Shown here in pieces: positions 43,001-51,455 of a stretch of 64,000 bases of DNA; position 1 is the stretch's first letter, and every line of letters begins with the position of its first letter. The stretch is taken from positions 1 through 64,000 of the forward strand of contig NZ_SSOB01000046.1 in assembly GCF_004801405.1 (NCBI RefSeq). The letters run 5' to 3'. The notes below the pieces were generated by a model that did no database searches, was not told the DNA's origin, and saw only the letters and a list, made by a program, of their open reading frames with translations. The translations under genes were made by a program, and so were the position numbers. The DNA is from Cohnella fermenti. GTDB taxonomy: Bacteria; Bacillota; Bacilli; Paenibacillales; Paenibacillaceae.

Positions 43001-45398
43001 TCGCGGCGCTTCCTCCGTTGCCGTAGCGAAGCTTCAGCTTGTAGTCTCCGTCCTCCGGAATATCGACGATGAACGACACGCCGTCGTTCGCCGTCTCGAA
43101 CTGATCGACGAAGCCGGAGCCGGAATAGCCCGTATGATCCGTATCCACGGCCACGTTCGTCTTGATCGCCGACTCGGCTTCATAGAGGTCGTTCGTCGGC
43201 GTCGTGAACGTCCGCTTCATGTAGATCATGTCCCAGTAGTTCAGGTTCGGCAGCGTGAACGATACGTACTTGCCGTTCGAATCCGTGCCGGTCGTGAACG
43301 TCAGCTCCTGCGTGGCGCCGTGGTTCAGATCCGGAGAAGCGACATAGACGTTCGAGACGGCCTCGTCGTTGCCGATGTATACCTTGGTCGCCACGTTCGT
43401 CTTGAACGTCGGCTGATTCGCGCTGTTGCGCCACTCGTTGTCGTTATTCAGCAGGTTGATGAGATGAACGATGTTGTAGTCCGGCGTCCGCTTCAGGATG
43501 TTCCATACGGTGTTGCCGGTCCCGTCGCCGCTCGTCGTCACTCCGCTCATCGTGACGAATTGGTTGCCCGCGTCGTTCGTTACCACGTCTTCGTCATACA
43601 GCAGGTTCTCATACGCGGTAATAAAATTGTACTGATCCTTCATCGCGTTCTTAAGAGAGTTGCGGACGCTCTTGCTCTTGTTCGGATAATATTCGTGAGC
43701 GAGCATCTGCCCGTCTTCGCCAAGCTCGATGTGCGATGCCCCGCTTGCCGCCATCATCGCATCCGCCAGGCGAACCGAGTTCTCGTCGAACGTGCCGAGC
43801 GTGAGGCTGTCGAGGTTGATCGCGCCCGTGTTGGCGGAATCGTACGCCAGCTTGATCGTGTGCGATCCCGCCGTCAGCGTCACCTGGTGCCAGATCTCGT
43901 GCGACCACGTGTCCCAGTTCGCCAGCGTCGGGAACGTCAGCGTTGTGCTGAGCGCGCCGTCGACATACAGGTTGCGGGTCGCCGCGCTGCCGGCGTTGCC
44001 GTAGCGGAACACAAGCGAATACTTGCCCGCTTCCGGCGCATTGATCGTGAATGTCACCGCGTCTCCGGAGGTCGCGAACTGATCGACGAAGCCCGTTCCG
44101 GTGTAGCCGGTGTGGTCCGTGTTCGTCGCCGTGCTCGTCAAGGTTGCGCTCTCCGCTTCATAGCGAGTGCCGATATTCTCTTGATAGTTCATGTAGCCGG
44201 CAAGCACGACCGCCTTGTTGTCGCTCTGCGCGCGCAGGCTGTCGATGTAGTTCTTGAGCTGGCCGTAGCTGCTCGAGAGCCACCAGATCTCGCTGAACAG
44301 GAAGTCGGCGTCCGAATTCGCAGCGACGTCGTTCGCCGCCCAACCGTTCACCGTGCCGTCCACGATGTTGAAGGTCAGCTTGTTCTTCTCCGCGTCGTTC
44401 GCCGTGAGCGCCGACTTGGCCTGGTTGATGAAGGGGGTGAACCGCGAAGACAGATCGATCGATGTCCCGTTGTACGTATACACCGTATCGCGCTGTCCCA
44501 TCTGGTCGACCTGGATACCGTCGAAGCCGGCCGTGTCGATCGCGTCGATGTATTCGGAATTGATGTAGTTCTGCCAGTTCGTATTCGCCGGATCGAACAT
44601 GTACAGATACTTGCCGTTGTTGAAGTCGACATCGTACTGGTTCGAATGGGCCGCATCCTCGTAGATGCCCCATTGCGGATCGATGCCGTACGTCGAATAG
44701 CCTTCCCGGGCGCCATAAGCCATCGCGTAAGCGAGAGCCGACCCGCCGACGTCGTGTACGGCCGAGATCTGATTCTGCAGCGTCTGCCAGGAGATCTCCC
44801 GGTTGAACAGGTCGGTCCACGTCGAATCGATCGTGCTTCCCGTTCTTTTGATCATTTTCTCATGGCGGTACATCCAGTCGTAAAATTGCCAGGCGTTAAT
44901 GTGGTAGTCCTGGGCCAACTGGTCGACCTTCGCCTGGCTCTGCGACAATGTCTCGGACGAGCTCATCTCGCTGATGAAGCCGTAACGCGGGTACTTGGTG
45001 AAGGTGCTCGAGACGTCGATCGCCGTAGCACCCGACCCGGCGGTGCCGGCGTCCACTTTGACGAAGTAGCCTTGGAAGTCCGTCGTCGGAGCCGTCCAGG
45101 GGAACGTCACCGTCGTCGAAGCTCCCGTCCCTACGCTGACCGTCTGCGAGGCGGTATACACCGCTGTCTCCAGATGGGAGATGGTCAGATTTACGTTGCC
45201 GCTGTAAGCGGAACCGGAGTCGTTCGTGATCTCGGCCGTTATCAGGACGGAGGCTCCGGGATCATAAATAGACTTGTCCGTGTACACCCGCTTGACGATT
45301 CCGCTGGCCGCCGCCAGCGTTATTCCCGAAGGAACGAGGGTTAGAATCAATGCGAGCGCCAGCAGGGCGGCGACACATCGGTTCAAACGTTTGCGCAT
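40041..45398 (-). CDS. Secreted GH66-CBM35-CBM35-GH15 dextran-active fusion enzyme
   Basis: 1785 residues; ATG with AGGAG 9 bases ahead; signal peptide about 1-31. The GH66 module (about 35-735) has nucleophile Asp298 in FDGIQVDQMG and acid/base Glu370 in FLFSEIWWL, the same 72-residue spacing as in characterised cycloisomaltooligosaccharide glucanotransferase (CITase). A CBM35 (about 411-540) is inserted in the module, as in CITases and unlike plain dextranases. A second CBM35 (about 736-863) and a (DP)n linker follow. The GH15 part has an N-terminal beta-domain (about 895-1170) and an (alpha/alpha)6 barrel (about 1180-1560) with candidate Glu1346 (IWEEQIEY) and Glu1547 (TAVEPVTAAW). The last 220 residues resemble the glucodextranase C-terminal module. 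Likely cuts or cyclises dextran and releases glucose from chain ends. Confidence 0.88.
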   Translation of the reverse strand: MRKRLNRCVAALLALALILTLVPSGITLAAASGIVKRVYTDKSIYDPGASVLITAEITNDSGSAYSGNVNLTISHLETAVYTASQTVSVGTGASTTVTFPWTAPTTDFQGYFVKVDAGTAGSGATAIDVSSTFTKYPRYGFISEMSSSETLSQSQAKVDQLAQDYHINAWQFYDWMYRHEKMIKRTGSTIDSTWTDLFNREISWQTLQNQISAVHDVGGSALAYAMAYGAREGYSTYGIDPQWGIYEDAAHSNQYDVDFNNGKYLYMFDPANTNWQNYINSEYIDAIDTAGFDGIQVDQMGQRDTVYTYNGTSIDLSSRFTPFINQAKSALTANDAEKNKLTFNIVDGTVNGWAANDVAANSDADFLFSEIWWLSSSYGQLKNYIDSLRAQSDNKAVVLAGYMNYQENIGTRYEAESATLTSTATNTDHTGYTGTGFVDQFATSGDAVTFTINAPEAGKYSLVFRYGNAGSAATRNLYVDGALSTTLTFPTLANWDTWSHEIWHQVTLTAGSHTIKLAYDSANTGAINLDSLTLGTFDENSVRLADAMMAASGASHIELGEDGQMLAHEYYPNKSKSVRNSLKNAMKDQYNFITAYENLLYDEDVVTNDAGNQFVTMSGVTTSGDGTGNTVWNILKRTPDYNIVHLINLLNNDNEWRNSANQPTFKTNVATKVYIGNDEAVSNVYVASPDLNHGATQELTFTTGTDSNGKYVSFTLPNLNYWDMIYMKRTFTTPTNDLYEAESAIKTNVAVDTDHTGYSGSGFVDQFETANDGVSFIVDIPEDGDYKLKLRYGNGGSAATRNVYIDGALAGTASFANTGNWDTWGTAELTVSLKAGYRSVVVWYTSTNAGAINLDYLDIDQIGVTDPDPDPDPDPDPDPDPDPDPEDGSDDPDAVVTGTQPTDRSITSLYMSNWDDSVNLWMASKLSQNDTGSNGPRIGEMRIASDYSTNQIKDYTSFFRNETSGVKYDQPNNFASEAYYDDGGILRTKYLQYGTSSMPITVKKKYAMVPNEDFTVATMTFTNNNSTPIEYNLLEQIHANNKSIGSSDTTHHAWYDSTRNAMFVDMSSSGQYYLALGAFQTMDGHQVASDTVSSLSASNVAAWYTFDNDGTVKNNNDVYATDISMAFQDRFTIPANSSVQLSFVASVQPTLAAAQAAVDTARGQTAAYWMTETASRYDDWMTEAGKKTVDFDDNGLDAMYRRGLITIKNAMNPTYGGIPATTNPIAYGYKVWARDSAVTAMVLDQAGFHEEAEKYWYWLADRQSTDGSFKTTFDFWTNSYVSFVEPEHDSIGIFLIGAYQHYKLTGDTTFLNNIWTKYRKSADYVWSNLGSDPYGLGVADSSIWEEQIEYNTFTQALYVAGLDAAQYMAKAKGLPAVADDYNGAASKIRTNIQKSDTESVKGLWNSANGYFNRAVTTSGGANTLVDGSSNALIVFGVLDALSSRAVSHVNKIKTNLQHDNYGVARYDGDTFYYTSPWSPAGNEALSDEPSWPQMSTYVALNHIYRGENTTALNYLKWIASRTGVGYMAQGESVSRIDLKPLISTAVEPVTAAWFILGALTYTGQADVRIVSPQSNAGAYKTISVTTSVASDLSQWSNVPYYMDAKQDTASGSADTDIVRAYVSNDASNLYIRLKNASGSLSAYDTAPRFGVQVYGTDLKNGTAASKTTGLNGGTLERAMQYMVSRTSDSADYTKYGVSGSAWTSGGTISGVTAPQWSATTGDIEIVVPLSALSSTGSAATGDWTYLNIVLSRQDPTTLAWSDDDQIALHYRVTTTGETWYYGNAE
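42735..42805 (-). repeat. (Asp-Pro)n linker repeat inside the fusion enzyme
   Basis: Hexanucleotide-like repetition (GGGTCC/GGATCT on the plus strand) encodes the DP-rich linker, residues about 866-885, joining the CBM35 pair to the GH15 part. Confidence 0.8.
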
Positions 45399-45599
45399 TA
45401 CGATTTGCTCCTCTCACTCTCTGGAATAATTGCGATAAATCCGTCACTCGACACCGGTTCCGATGCCAGGCATCACCTCCTTTAAGCGGCTTGATCGTCC
45501 TCGGCACTCAACGCTTCAGCGCCCCCGTCCGTCAGACGCCTGAGCACCTTCCGCATTCAAGCATTCCTGCTCCTTCAACCGCTTCTCTTATTCCTTCGC

Positions 45600-47330
45600 C
45601 TATTCCTGCACCAAGCCCATCGGCATCCCCGGCTTCGTCTTGAGAACAACCATGGACCAGTAGAGCAAGCTCGGCAGCACGACGCGGATGCGATCCCCGC
45701 CTTCTCCCTCTCCTTCCCGCGCGATCCGCTCGTGACGGAGCTCCTCCGGCCGGATGCTGTCTCCGTCCGGAGTCGCCCAATAGACGTGCTCGATCTCCTC
45801 CCACAGCTCGGCCCGGATCTCGATTCCGGCGAGCGGCGTCGGCTCCCGTTCCTTCGCGGAATGCCAGCTGTCGTCGCTCACGCCGTCCAGATTCAGGAGA
45901 TGAACGATCAGATATCCCGGCTTCTCCTTCACGATCGTCCATACCGCACCGGGGCGACCGACCGGCGTGAAGGCGACTCCTTCCTTCGAGACAACAACTT
46001 CCGTATTGATGCCGCCCGAATACGTCATCGAGATGTCGTCCAGCTCGTGGTCGAACAGCAAGCCGCGGTACATGACGATAAAGTCGTAATGCCTCTGCAC
46101 AACGCTGCGCAGCGAGTCCGTCATCGCGCCGTACTTCGGGTAGTAGCTGTCGGCGAGCACGCTCTCCCGCTCCCCGAGCAGCAGGTGGTAGCCTCCGCTG
46201 GCGAAGATCGTCCCCATGGCCAACCTGGCGCCGATCTCGGCCTGATGCGGGTCGATTCCTTTGTCGGGATGGAAGGCGGGGAGGTATGCGGCCAGAACAA
46301 CCTGCTTGCCCGACAGCATTCTCGCCCAATCGATGATCTGTTTAACGTCCCTGAGCTGCGTCACCGGGTCCCACACCTCGATGTAGATCACGTCCTGATC
46401 GGCCCCCGCCGTCGTATGCACCGGATAATTGCTTACATTATTGAAGATCAGCCCCGCATCCGGACGGAGAACGGACACCCGCTCCCGCACCTGGTTGATG
46501 AACGAGGGATAGAGGTCCTTCAGCCGGACGACCTCGTCCCCGCCGCGCGCCTTGCGAATCGCCTTCTTCGGGAAGCCGTATTGATCCAGATGGAAGCCGT
46601 CGAAGCCCATCCCCTCAAGCGCTTCCTCAAGCTGGCCGAGAAGGTGCCGGGTCCAGTCCGAATCCGAAGAGATATCCATAATGTAGAAAAAACCGCCCAG
46701 CGAGTAAGCGCGTCCATTATTCTGATAAAGCGCCTGCTCCGGGTGCTCCTTCACATAATCGGGAAGCGCGCCGTAGACGGCCGCATACGCGAGAGAAGCG
46801 ATTCCTCGTATCCGGAGAGCCTCGATCTTCTCGCGCACGACCCGGTGGGAGAGGCGGCGGCCGAGCGGATCGACGAACGGCTCCTCCTTCGTCAGCAAGC
46901 GGTCGTGCCGATACATCCAGTCGTAAAACTGCACAACGTTGATATGGCTCCGATTCAGGAATTCGACATCCTCCTCGTCCCCTTCCTCCTCCGGAGCGAA
47001 GTCGCTCAAGAAGCCGTACCGAGGTGCCTCCCGCCAATGCTCCGCAACGTCGAACGCGGTCTCCGCCGACGCGAGCTCGCCGCCCGGCCCGTTCATCGTC
47101 AGGAAGACGCCGTACGCTCCCGAGCCTTCGCCCACCGGCTCCAGATAAATATCTGCGGTGCAATCCCCCGTTCCGGTCCGGATCGGCCGATTCTGATCCA
47201 TCAGCACGAATTCGTAGGACCAGCCGGCAAGACTCCGTCCGCCCCCGTCCCGGAACCGAAGCCGCACCTCTTCCCCCGGCTTGTATTGCGCTTTGTTCGG
47301 AATGACGTCGATGGTGTCGTTTTTGCTCAT
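45600..47330 (-). CDS. Intracellular GH66 dextranase/cyclodextran hydrolase
   Basis: 576 residues; ATG with AAGGGG 10 bases ahead. No signal peptide. An N-terminal beta-domain is followed by the GH66 barrel with YGFLSDF, NVVQFYDWMYRHD, nucleophile Asp249 in FDGFHLDQYG and acid/base Glu318 in VIYIEVWDP. The inserted CBM35 of the secreted paralogue is absent. As a cytoplasmic enzyme next to permease genes it probably hydrolyses imported isomaltooligosaccharides or opens imported cycles. It lies 36 bases after the permease gene and 201 bases before the secreted enzyme gene. Confidence 0.87.
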   Translation of the reverse strand: MSKNDTIDVIPNKAQYKPGEEVRLRFRDGGGRSLAGWSYEFVLMDQNRPIRTGTGDCTADIYLEPVGEGSGAYGVFLTMNGPGGELASAETAFDVAEHWREAPRYGFLSDFAPEEEGDEEDVEFLNRSHINVVQFYDWMYRHDRLLTKEEPFVDPLGRRLSHRVVREKIEALRIRGIASLAYAAVYGALPDYVKEHPEQALYQNNGRAYSLGGFFYIMDISSDSDWTRHLLGQLEEALEGMGFDGFHLDQYGFPKKAIRKARGGDEVVRLKDLYPSFINQVRERVSVLRPDAGLIFNNVSNYPVHTTAGADQDVIYIEVWDPVTQLRDVKQIIDWARMLSGKQVVLAAYLPAFHPDKGIDPHQAEIGARLAMGTIFASGGYHLLLGERESVLADSYYPKYGAMTDSLRSVVQRHYDFIVMYRGLLFDHELDDISMTYSGGINTEVVVSKEGVAFTPVGRPGAVWTIVKEKPGYLIVHLLNLDGVSDDSWHSAKEREPTPLAGIEIRAELWEEIEHVYWATPDGDSIRPEELRHERIAREGEGEGGDRIRVVLPSLLYWSMVVLKTKPGMPMGLVQE

Positions 47331-47366
47331 GGTACTTTTTCCCCTTCCGGCTATTGGAACTTCGGA

Positions 47367-48200
47367 TTATCCCTTCACGCTGCCCTCCGACATGTTCGGA
47401 TTGACGAACTGCTTCTGGAAGATCAGGAAGATCAGAATGATCGGAAGCAGCGCCATCATCGAAGCGGCGAAGAACAGCCCGTAATACGTCGCATATTGGC
47501 CTTGGAACAGTTGAAGCGCGATCGGCAGCGTTCGGTGCGACTCCGTCTTGATCAGCGTCAGCGCCACGATGAATTCATCCCACGTCCCGGAGAAGGAGAA
47601 GATGCCGAGCGTTCCGATGGCCGGCAGGGACAAGGGAATGTAGATGCTGCGATAGAGCGTCCACTTGCCTCCGCCGTCGATGACGATCGATTCCTCCAGC
47701 TCCGTCGGAATCCGTTCGAAGAAGCCGCGCAGGAAGAACGTGCCGCCCACGACCCCGGTTCCCGCATAGAGCAGAATAAGGCCGGGATACGTGTCCACGA
47801 GATGGAGCGTCTTCAGAATCGTGAACTGCGGGATGATGTTGAGCAGCGCCGGCACGAACATGGAGAACAGGAACAGCTTGAAGAGCGGCTCCTTCGCGGG
47901 AAAAGAAAAGCGGGCGAACCCGTAAGCGGTCAGCGTAGCAAGGAACAGCGACAGAACCATCGTCACCGCGGAGATCCCGATGCTGTTCACGAAATATCTT
48001 GAGAAATGGTTTTTGTTCCAGGCGTCGATGTAGTTCTGAATGGTCTTCGAGCTGTGCATCAGCTTGTAGGGGCTCGGCAGGCTGAAGTTGTCCGTCGTCA
48101 GCGAGGTCAGAACCATGTAGACGAACGGGCCGATAACAAGCAGCATGCCGAGCAGCAGAGCCATGTGGAGCGCAAGGGTCAGTCCTCTCTGTCGTCTCAT
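47367..48200 (-). CDS. Sugar ABC transporter permease (MalG type)
   Basis: 277 residues from the ATG at 48200 (GGGAGG 6 bases ahead); the longer ORF start would overlap the upstream gene. Six membrane segments, and the ATPase-contacting EAA loop LEESIVIDGGGKWTLYRSIYIPLSLP. Ends NPNMSEGSVKG, typical of CUT1 permeases. Works with the permease at 48214-49110 and the binding protein at 49239-50597. No ATPase gene is present, so a shared MsmX-like ATPase is expected. Confidence 0.92.
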   Translation of the reverse strand: MRRQRGLTLALHMALLLGMLLVIGPFVYMVLTSLTTDNFSLPSPYKLMHSSKTIQNYIDAWNKNHFSRYFVNSIGISAVTMVLSLFLATLTAYGFARFSFPAKEPLFKLFLFSMFVPALLNIIPQFTILKTLHLVDTYPGLILLYAGTGVVGGTFFLRGFFERIPTELEESIVIDGGGKWTLYRSIYIPLSLPAIGTLGIFSFSGTWDEFIVALTLIKTESHRTLPIALQLFQGQYATYYGLFFAASMMALLPIILIFLIFQKQFVNPNMSEGSVKG

Positions 48201-48213
48201 CTCGCGCCTCCCT

Positions 48214-49110
48214 CTAGTATTCGAGCCGTTCTCGTCCGAACGTCCTCTGTTGTCCATAGGTGAAGATGAAGATCAAGAGGCCCAGCATCACGCTGAGTGC
48301 CGTGCCGTATCCGAAGTTGAAGTATTCGAATGCCTGCTTGAACAGGTACGTATTCATCAGATGCGTGGAATCGAGCGGGCCGCCCCTTGTAATGAGCAGA
48401 ACCTGAATAAACGCCTGAAAAGCCCCTATGATCAGGTTGATCACCACGTAGACGGTCATCGGCCGCATCAGCGGAAGCGTAATGTTCAGGAAGCTGGACA
48501 CTCCCTTCGCCCCGTCGATCTGCGCCGCTTCGTACAGCGACTTCGGAATGGATTGCAGCGCGGCCAGATACATGACCATCACCCATCCGATTCCTTTCCA
48601 GACGCTGACCGCCCAGATGACGACGTTCGCGCTCCAGCGATTCTGCAGCCAGGCGATCGGCTCCGGCACGATGTGCAGAATGTCCGTCAGCAAGTAGTTG
48701 ATAATGCCGGAATGTCCGTCCGCGAACAGGAACTTGAACAGATAGCTGACCACGACCCAGGAGCTGATGACCGGCAAATAATAGATCAGCCGGAAGAACA
48801 CCTTAAACCGGACAAGCTGGATATTGATCAACGTAGCGGCGATGACGCCGAGCAGCCATTGCCCGGGAACCGTAACCGCGGCGAACAGCAGCGTATTCCA
48901 TAGCGCGGTATAGACGGTCGGGTCCGTCAGCGCTTGCCGGTAGTTGGCGAATCCGACGAACTCACTGAGTGAGGGCTGAATGACCTTGTAATCGAAGAAG
49001 CTGATATAGATTCCCTTGGCAAGCGGGTACAGAACGAACACGCACGTGAGCAAGAAGCCCAGCGTCAAATACGGCGCAACCTGCCAATATTGCTTTAACC
49101 CTTTAACCAT
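48214..49110 (-). CDS. Sugar ABC transporter permease (MalF type)
   Basis: 298 residues; ATG with GGGAGGGG ahead. Six membrane segments, PYLTLGFLLTCVFVLYPL at the N-terminus and the EAA loop SLYEAAQIDGAKGVSSFLNITLPLMRP. CUT1 family. It ends 13 bases before the MalG-type gene. By context the substrate is linear or cyclic isomaltooligosaccharide. Confidence 0.92.
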   Translation of the reverse strand: MVKGLKQYWQVAPYLTLGFLLTCVFVLYPLAKGIYISFFDYKVIQPSLSEFVGFANYRQALTDPTVYTALWNTLLFAAVTVPGQWLLGVIAATLINIQLVRFKVFFRLIYYLPVISSWVVVSYLFKFLFADGHSGIINYLLTDILHIVPEPIAWLQNRWSANVVIWAVSVWKGIGWVMVMYLAALQSIPKSLYEAAQIDGAKGVSSFLNITLPLMRPMTVYVVINLIIGAFQAFIQVLLITRGGPLDSTHLMNTYLFKQAFEYFNFGYGTALSVMLGLLIFIFTYGQQRTFGRERLEY

Positions 49111-49238
49111 CCGTTGCCCCTCCCTGCCCTTGCTCCTGCGGACGGAAGGGAGACGGCCCGCTCGCGGGCCGTCCCTTCTTCTCGCCGCTTCCCGTTCTCG
49201 GGCGTATCCCGATCTCCGGTTGCTCCCCGTTCTCCGGG

Positions 49239-50597
49239 TTATTGAAGCAGGGCGTCGATCTCCTTGGCCGCCTTGTCGAGAGCCTCCTGCGCCGTAGCTT
49301 CCTTGCGCAGGGCAGACTCGAACGCCTTGCCGAACACGTCGCTGATCTGGTTCCAGTTCGCGCTCGGCGTTCTCGCATACGCCGTATCCATCTCCGCCAC
49401 GAACTCGTCGAGGTAATAGACCGACTTGAGCTCTTCCGCATTGGCGGCGGTCTTGATGACCGGAATGGCTCCCGTCTTGACGGCCATCAGCACCTGGATC
49501 TCATCCGACAAGAGGAATTGCGAGAACGTCCAGGCCGCTTCCGGCTGCTTGGCTCCGTTGAAGATGACCAAGTCCTGCCCGCCGATGACGGAGTGGCTGC
49601 TGCCGTCCGGACCGTTCGGCATCTTGGCCGGAATCATCGTGTCCTTCACGGCGTCGCCGAGAATGCTGAAGAACCACGGACCGTCGTTGATCATCATATA
49701 AGAGGCGGGCGAGCCTTCTTCTCCGCGAAGCCCTTCCCACGTGCCCGGCTGGCCGCCCAGAATCGGCGGAGCCAGCAGCCCTTCGTCATTCCAGGAGATG
49801 ATCGTCTCGAGCGCCTTGACGCTGGCCTCTCCGTTCAGGTAACCGCTGGCCGTCGTATAGTTGTCGTCGGTGATCGAGCCGCCGAGCGTCCAGAAGAACG
49901 GAGGCATGTTCCAGGCGTCGGGGCCGCCGATCGTGATGCCGTAGTACTTGCCCTTCGCCTTCAGGTTGCGGGCGAGCGTCACGAGCTCGTCGATCGTCTG
50001 CGGAGGCTCCGTCGCTCCGGCTTCGGCGAGCAGCTCCTTGTTGTAGATGGCGATCTTCGTATTCGTGTCAAGCGGAACGCCGTAATACTTGCCATTGTAC
50101 AGATTCGTGGACAGCGGACCGTCGAACGACCGCTCCTTGATCTCGTCGAAGCCCGGGAAGCTGTCGACCGTCTGCAGAGCTCCTTCCTTCGCCATCCGGG
50201 ACACCCACGTGTTGTCCATCCGCATCAAGTCGGGAGCGGCCCCGCCGGCCACGGCCGTCAGCACCTGCTGATCGAGGTTCTCCGTCGGCATCCGCGTCGC
50301 GTTGACCGTAATATTCGGATGCAGCTCCTTGAACTTCGGCAGCACCTCCTCGAGCAGCACCTTCTCCTCGCCTTCGCCGTAGGCGTGCCAGAATTCGATC
50401 GTAGCCGGCTTCTCCTCGGCTGCCGCGCTCTCGGACGCGGAAGGAGACGGGTTCGCCTCCTTCGATGCTTCAACGCTCGGGGAGCCGCTGGCCTCCGTCC
50501 CGTTCGAATTGCCGTTGTTCCCGCCGCAGCCGCTCAGAACGACGGATGCCGTGAATAAGGTCGCCGCGAGCAGCGGCCATGTTTTTTTTACGCTCAT
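49239..50597 (-). CDS. Sugar-binding lipoprotein of the dextran-locus transporter
   Basis: 452 residues; lipobox VVLSGC (Cys24), then a Ser/Ala/Glu-rich tether and a family-1 solute-binding fold (ATIEFWHAYGEGEEKVLLEEVLPKF, YYGVPLDTNTKIAIYNKELLAEAG, SVIGGQDLVIFNGAKQPEAAWTFSQFLLSDE). It leads the permease genes (gap 128 bases) and is the likely transport receptor. A cre-like site lies 37 bases upstream of its start, so glucose repression is probable. Homologous to the second binding protein at 51456-52754. Confidence 0.92.
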   Translation of the reverse strand: MSVKKTWPLLAATLFTASVVLSGCGGNNGNSNGTEASGSPSVEASKEANPSPSASESAAAEEKPATIEFWHAYGEGEEKVLLEEVLPKFKELHPNITVNATRMPTENLDQQVLTAVAGGAAPDLMRMDNTWVSRMAKEGALQTVDSFPGFDEIKERSFDGPLSTNLYNGKYYGVPLDTNTKIAIYNKELLAEAGATEPPQTIDELVTLARNLKAKGKYYGITIGGPDAWNMPPFFWTLGGSITDDNYTTASGYLNGEASVKALETIISWNDEGLLAPPILGGQPGTWEGLRGEEGSPASYMMINDGPWFFSILGDAVKDTMIPAKMPNGPDGSSHSVIGGQDLVIFNGAKQPEAAWTFSQFLLSDEIQVLMAVKTGAIPVIKTAANAEELKSVYYLDEFVAEMDTAYARTPSANWNQISDVFGKAFESALRKEATAQEALDKAAKEIDALLQ

Positions 50598-50633
50598 TGT
50601 GATAAAGACCCTCCCTATCCGTTATGGAAAATA

Positions 50634-50647
50634 TGATTGCGCTTACA
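50634..50647 (-). promoter_or_regulatory. cre-like site (CcpA) before the transporter genes
   Basis: TGTAAGCGCAATCA on the minus strand matches TGWAANCGNTNWCA at all but one defined position. It lies just downstream of a possible -10 (TAAAAT) and upstream of the binding-protein gene. Suggests catabolite repression of transport and GH66 genes. Confidence 0.6.
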
Positions 50648-50792
50648 TTTTAGCGAAAATCATCTCTTCCCCAGAGGGCCTAAGCTTCCGGAATGGTAGC
50701 TTATATTCCCGAATTGCGAAGCGCTCCCTTCACTCGTGTTGCAGGTCGGTGCACTATCTAACGCCTTGCCGAAAAAAAGATACCGCGATACG

Positions 50793-51420
50793 GGGAAGGG
50801 GGGATGAGAAGCAAAAGTACATCTCTCATCGTTTGATGGGGAGCATGGGGGAGGCAATGTAGTGTAAAAGATCATCTCTTTTCGCTTGATGGAGCCGAAT
50901 GGCGGCAATGTAATGTAAAAGTACATCTGATTTTGCCGATTTGCCGGGATTTGGACCAATTCGGGAAAATGAAGTGTATTTTTGCATCTCATGTGGTCAT
51001 TTCAGGCAGAATCGGACGAAAGAGATGTATTTTTGCATCACATCGCTTCCGGATCGATGGGTTAGAGCGGTTAGAGGGGGTGTTTGCCGGAGATGGAGAC
51101 GGAGACGGAGTCGTTCGGCGGATAGAGCGGAGGCGGAGGCGGAGGTGGAGACGGAGGTAGAGACGGAGGTGGAGGTGGAGGTAGAGACGGAGGTGGAGGT
51201 GGAGACGGAGGTGGAGGTGGAGACGGAGGTGGAGGTGGAGACGGAGGAGGTTGCGGGAGCGCGGTTTACCGTTGGGAGTTAGTCGCTGTCGGGCAACGGG
51301 AGAACGAGACTAACCCTCAGCATTGTGCGGACGCGGAACAGCGCAGGGGAGTTAGTCGTCGTCGGGGAACGGGAGAATGAGACTACACGAGACTAACTCC
51401 TTCTTGTTGCGCCGGTCCGG
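50793..51420. repeat. Composite repeat, copy B (inverted relative to copy A)
   Basis: Read in reverse complement it is colinear with 38435-38995: 73-bp units (two clear copies, starts 51274 and 51347 on the plus strand), a spacer with CCGCCGAACGACTC, then five GATGYA...TRCATC hairpin units at about 51021-51043, 50970-50993, 50908-50930, 50857-50882 and 50803-50826. Spacer sequences between units are recognisably shared with copy A. Fills most of the 0.86-kb gap between the two binding-protein genes. Confidence 0.9.
51090..51255 (+). repeat. G-rich purine minisatellite (GGAGGTGGAGAC)n
   Basis: About 160 bases built from GGAGGT/GGAGAC hexamers, with an 18-bp higher unit (GGAGGTGGAGGTGGAGAC) repeated several times. 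The plus strand is almost purely G, A and T with GG runs every three bases, so a G-quadruplex or triplex is possible. Expanded relative to the short CCTCC-rich spacer of copy A. Confidence 0.85.
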
Positions 51421-51455
51421 GGCCGCAGGCCGGCGGCCGGCACCTTGCCTGTGGC

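Noticed and set aside
41496..45344. 1282-codon plus-strand ORF opposite the GH66-GH15 gene
   Set aside because: Arg/Val/His-rich shadow of the real gene; no start signal or domain.
45399..45599. Short ORF after AAAGGAGGTGATG in the 201-base gap between the two GH66 genes
   Set aside because: Only nine codons and a ribosome-site spacing that is too short; more likely part of the leader of the large enzyme gene.
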